Shown piece by piece: positions 6,424-8,306 of a stretch of 8,306 nt of DNA. Position 1 is the first letter of the stretch, and each line of letters starts with the position of its first letter. This stretch comes from Clostridia bacterium. Lineage in GTDB: Bacteria > Bacillota > Clostridia > RUG12999. The notes beneath the pieces are model-generated. The model saw nothing but the letters and a program-made list of their open reading frames with translations. It was not told the DNA's origin and did not search any database. The stretch spans positions 1-8,306 of the forward strand of contig JAFVVU010000222.1 in NCBI GenBank assembly GCA_017502065.1. The letters run 5' to 3'. A program made the translations under genes and the position numbers.

Positions 6424-7137
6424 TTGATTATATATCCGGCGATAGATTTAAAAGATGGTAAATGTGTACGTCTTCGTCAAGGGGATTTTGGAGCTGTAAC
6501 GGTATACAGCGAAAACCCGGGTGATATGGCAAAGGAATTTGTAAAAAAAGGCGCAAAATTTATACATATGGTTGACCTTGATGGTGCAAAAGACGGGAAA
6601 ACAACCAATGCAGATGCAATAAAAAGCATTTGCGAAGCGGCAGGGGATGTTCCGGTTCAGCTTGGCGGCGGAATAAGAACAATGGAAAATGTAGAATATG
6701 TTCTTTCGCTTGGTGTTTCAAGAGTAATTCTTGGAACGGCTGCAGTTAAAAATCCTGATTTTGCAAAAGAAGCGGCAGGGAAATTCGGTGATAAAGTGGT
6801 TGTTGGAATTGATGCAAAAGACGGTATGGTTGCCGTTGAAGGCTGGATTGAAGTGTCAAATGTTTCTGCAATTGACCTTGCTCTTAAAATGAAAAGTTAC
6901 GGTATTAAAACCGTTATATATACTGATATTGCAACCGACGGAATGCTTAAAGGACCAAACCTTGAAGCAATGAAAGAAATGCTTGAAAAAACAGGTATGG
7001 ATGTTATTGCATCCGGCGGTGTAAGTGAAGAAAAAGACCTTGAAAATCTTGAAAAATGCGGCGTATCCGGTGCAATTGTCGGCAAAGCTATATACGACGG
7101 CAGAGTGGATTTGGAAAAGGTACTGAAAAGGTGGTAG
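6424..7137 (+). CDS. hisA: ProFAR isomerase (phosphoribosylformimino-AICAR-P isomerase) HisA
   Basis: Catalyses the Amadori rearrangement of ProFAR to PRFAR, the substrate of HisF. The product is a (beta-alpha)8 barrel of 237 residues, the family's normal length. The start is placed at TTG 6424, giving [17 protein letters not shown], the standard HisA N-terminus; an upstream in-frame TTG at 6388 would overlap hisH and add an unlikely 12-residue leader. Seen: catalytic Asp8 (PAIDLKDG), [10 protein letters not shown], Asp130 in [24 protein letters not shown], and the phosphate-binding IASGGVS. HisA is homologous to HisF; GGGIRT and IASGG recur in both, reflecting their shared half-barrel ancestry. 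It ends in TAG, 4 bases before hisF. Confidence 0.96.
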   Translation: MIIYPAIDLKDGKCVRLRQGDFGAVTVYSENPGDMAKEFVKKGAKFIHMVDLDGAKDGKTTNADAIKSICEAAGDVPVQLGGGIRTMENVEYVLSLGVSRVILGTAAVKNPDFAKEAAGKFGDKVVVGIDAKDGMVAVEGWIEVSNVSAIDLALKMKSYGIKTVIYTDIATDGMLKGPNLEAMKEMLEKTGMDVIASGGVSEEKDLENLEKCGVSGAIVGKAIYDGRVDLEKVLKRW

Positions 7138-7141
7138 CATA

Positions 7142-7903
7142 ATGCTTTCAAAACGTATTATTCCTTGTCTTGACGTTCATGCCGGCAGGGTAGTAAAAGG
7201 TGTTAATTTTGTAAACCTGCGTGATGCAGGAGACCCTGTTGAAATTGCGCAGATGTATGATACAGCAGGGGCGGACGAGCTTGTTTTTCTTGATATAACC
7301 GCAAGCTCTGATGCAAGAAGTATACTTCTTGATGTCGTTCGTGAAACCGCAAGTAAAGTGTTTATACCGTTCACGGTAGGCGGTGGAATAAGAACAGTTC
7401 ATGATTTCCGTGATATTCTTAAAGAAGGTGCGGATAAAATATCAATAAACTCTTCGGCAGTTAAAACACCGGAACTTATAACCGAAGCGGCACTCAAATT
7501 CGGAAGTCAGTGTGTTGTTGTTGCAATCGACGTTAAAAAACGTGATTCCGGTAGTGGATATGACGTGTACATAAACGGCGGACGAATAAATACAGGACTT
7601 GATGCAGTTGAGTGGGCGAAAAAAGTCGAAAAACTTGGTGCAGGCGAAATACTTCTTACAAGTATGAATGCCGACGGAACCAAAGCAGGATATGATATTG
7701 ATATTACGAGCGAAATTTCTTCAGAACTTGATATCCCGGTAATTGCATCAGGCGGCGCAGGAAAGCTTGAACATTTTAAAGATGTATTTACAAAAGGTAA
7801 AGCCGATGCGGCACTTGTTGCATCCTTGTTCCATTATAAAGAAATGGAAATAATGGATTTGAAACAGTATCTTAAAAACGAAAATATTGAGGTTAGAATA
7901 TAA
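7142..7903 (+). CDS. hisF: Imidazole glycerol phosphate synthase, cyclase subunit HisF
   Basis: Uses ammonia from HisH to convert PRFAR to imidazole glycerol phosphate and AICAR, the latter returning to purine synthesis. The 253-residue product is full length. Seen: [20 protein letters not shown] with catalytic Asp11, [20 protein letters not shown], the second catalytic Asp130 in [41 protein letters not shown], and the phosphate-binding IASGGAG. ATG start with AAGGTGG (7128-7134), which lies in the end of hisA. Complete and unremarkable in sequence; forms the heterodimeric synthase with the HisH encoded upstream. Confidence 0.97.
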   Translation: MLSKRIIPCLDVHAGRVVKGVNFVNLRDAGDPVEIAQMYDTAGADELVFLDITASSDARSILLDVVRETASKVFIPFTVGGGIRTVHDFRDILKEGADKISINSSAVKTPELITEAALKFGSQCVVVAIDVKKRDSGSGYDVYINGGRINTGLDAVEWAKKVEKLGAGEILLTSMNADGTKAGYDIDITSEISSELDIPVIASGGAGKLEHFKDVFTKGKADAALVASLFHYKEMEIMDLKQYLKNENIEVRI

Positions 7904-7908
7904 GGGGG
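7902..7908 (+). promoter_or_regulatory. Shine-Dalgarno of hisI
   Basis: AAGGGGG overlaps the hisF TAA stop and lies 8 bases before ATG 7917. This site supports the start of the right-edge gene. Confidence 0.65.
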
Positions 7909-7916
7909 CACTTAAA

Positions 7917-8306
7917 ATGTTTTATGATGAAATTAAATTTGATGAAAAAGGTCTTGTTCCTGCAGTTGTGCAGCACTATGCATCCAACAAAGTTTTAATG
8001 GTTGCATATATGAACAAAGAGTCTCTTGAAAAAACTGTTGAAACAGGTAAAGCTACATTTTTCAGCAGAAGCAGACAGTCTCTTTGGGTAAAAGGCGAAA
8101 CATCAGGAAATTTCCTTACGGTTAAAAACATTCTTGTTGACTGTGACGCTGACTGTCTTATTATAAAAGCAGAGCCTGCCGGACCGGCTTGCCACACAGG
8201 AAACGACAGTTGTTTTTACAGAAAGGTTGAAAACGGGCAGCTCGTTGATAATAATGATAAAGCTGATGCAGCGATTCTGCAGGAAGTTTACAACGTAGTT
8301 GTTGAC
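7917..8306 (+). CDS. hisI: Phosphoribosyl-AMP cyclohydrolase, probably bifunctional HisIE (3' end outside window)
   Basis: Opens the adenine ring of PR-AMP, the third histidine step; if fused to HisE the protein also hydrolyses PR-ATP in the second step. The frame from ATG 7917 runs open to the right edge, 130 codons with no stop. Seen: [10 protein letters not shown], a complete cyclohydrolase core with [18 protein letters not shown], the metal-binding DCDAD (75-79), and the three family cysteines Cys76, Cys92 (PACHTG) and Cys99 (SCFYR). After the domain's usual end a short linker (about 103-118) leads into [13 protein letters not shown], which resembles the first helix of HisE. A monofunctional HisI would normally stop near here, so a HisIE fusion is the better reading, though the HisE part is mostly outside the window. 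Confidence 0.93.
   Translation, partial: MFYDEIKFDEKGLVPAVVQHYASNKVLMVAYMNKESLEKTVETGKATFFSRSRQSLWVKGETSGNFLTVKNILVDCDADCLIIKAEPAGPACHTGNDSCFYRKVENGQLVDNNDKADAAILQEVYNVVVD

Noticed and set aside
7136..7146. Palindrome AGCAT-A-ATGCT around the hisF start codon as an operator or hairpin
   Set aside because: A one-base loop cannot form a stable hairpin and the arms are only 5 bases, expected by chance; it also overlaps the hisA stop and hisF start.

Overview
The window is a dense, entirely plus-strand stretch of bacterial chromosome from a low-GC Firmicute, most likely a member of the Clostridia. The basis for this is the AT-leaning composition, the secA-prfB adjacency, purine-rich Shine-Dalgarno (SD) sequences before every gene, frequent TTG/GTG starts, heavy use of CTT for leucine, and a HisZ plus short-HisG form of ATP phosphoribosyltransferase. 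Species cannot be named from the sequence alone. No rRNA, tRNA, CRISPR array, insertion sequence or phage gene is visible, and there is no gap longer than 21 bases between genes.

Layout: (i) 2-1444, the C-terminal 480 codons of secA (preprotein translocase ATPase), cut by the left edge; (ii) 1466-2587, prfB (release factor 2) as one uninterrupted frame; (iii) 2596-3921, a MATE-family multidrug/metabolite antiporter; (iv) 3928 to the right edge, a histidine cluster hisZ-hisG-hisH-hisA-hisF-hisI(E), the last gene cut by the right edge after 130 codons. Junctions are 21, 8, 6, 12, -1, 13, 4 and 13 bases, so the whole window could be one transcript, or secA-prfB-MATE reading into his.

The his genes present carry the first half of the pathway: ATP + PRPP condensation (HisZG), PR-AMP cyclohydrolase and probably PR-ATP pyrophosphohydrolase (HisIE), ProFAR isomerase (HisA) and imidazole glycerol phosphate synthase (HisH + HisF), ending at imidazole glycerol phosphate and AICAR. 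hisD, hisB, hisC and the histidinol-phosphatase, often found between hisG and hisH or nearby, are not in the window.

Most notable points: prfB lacks the classic programmed +1 frameshift (CTT TGA C) but keeps an SD-like stretch and CTT at exactly the expected codon, with AAC where TGAC would be; prfB itself ends in TAG; SecA carries a roughly 60-residue insertion between helicase motifs V and VI; a strong potential mRNA hairpin sits at the start of the MATE gene; and the his cluster has no leader region of its own. I see no evidence of a wholly new system here. The window is mainly housekeeping and biosynthetic.
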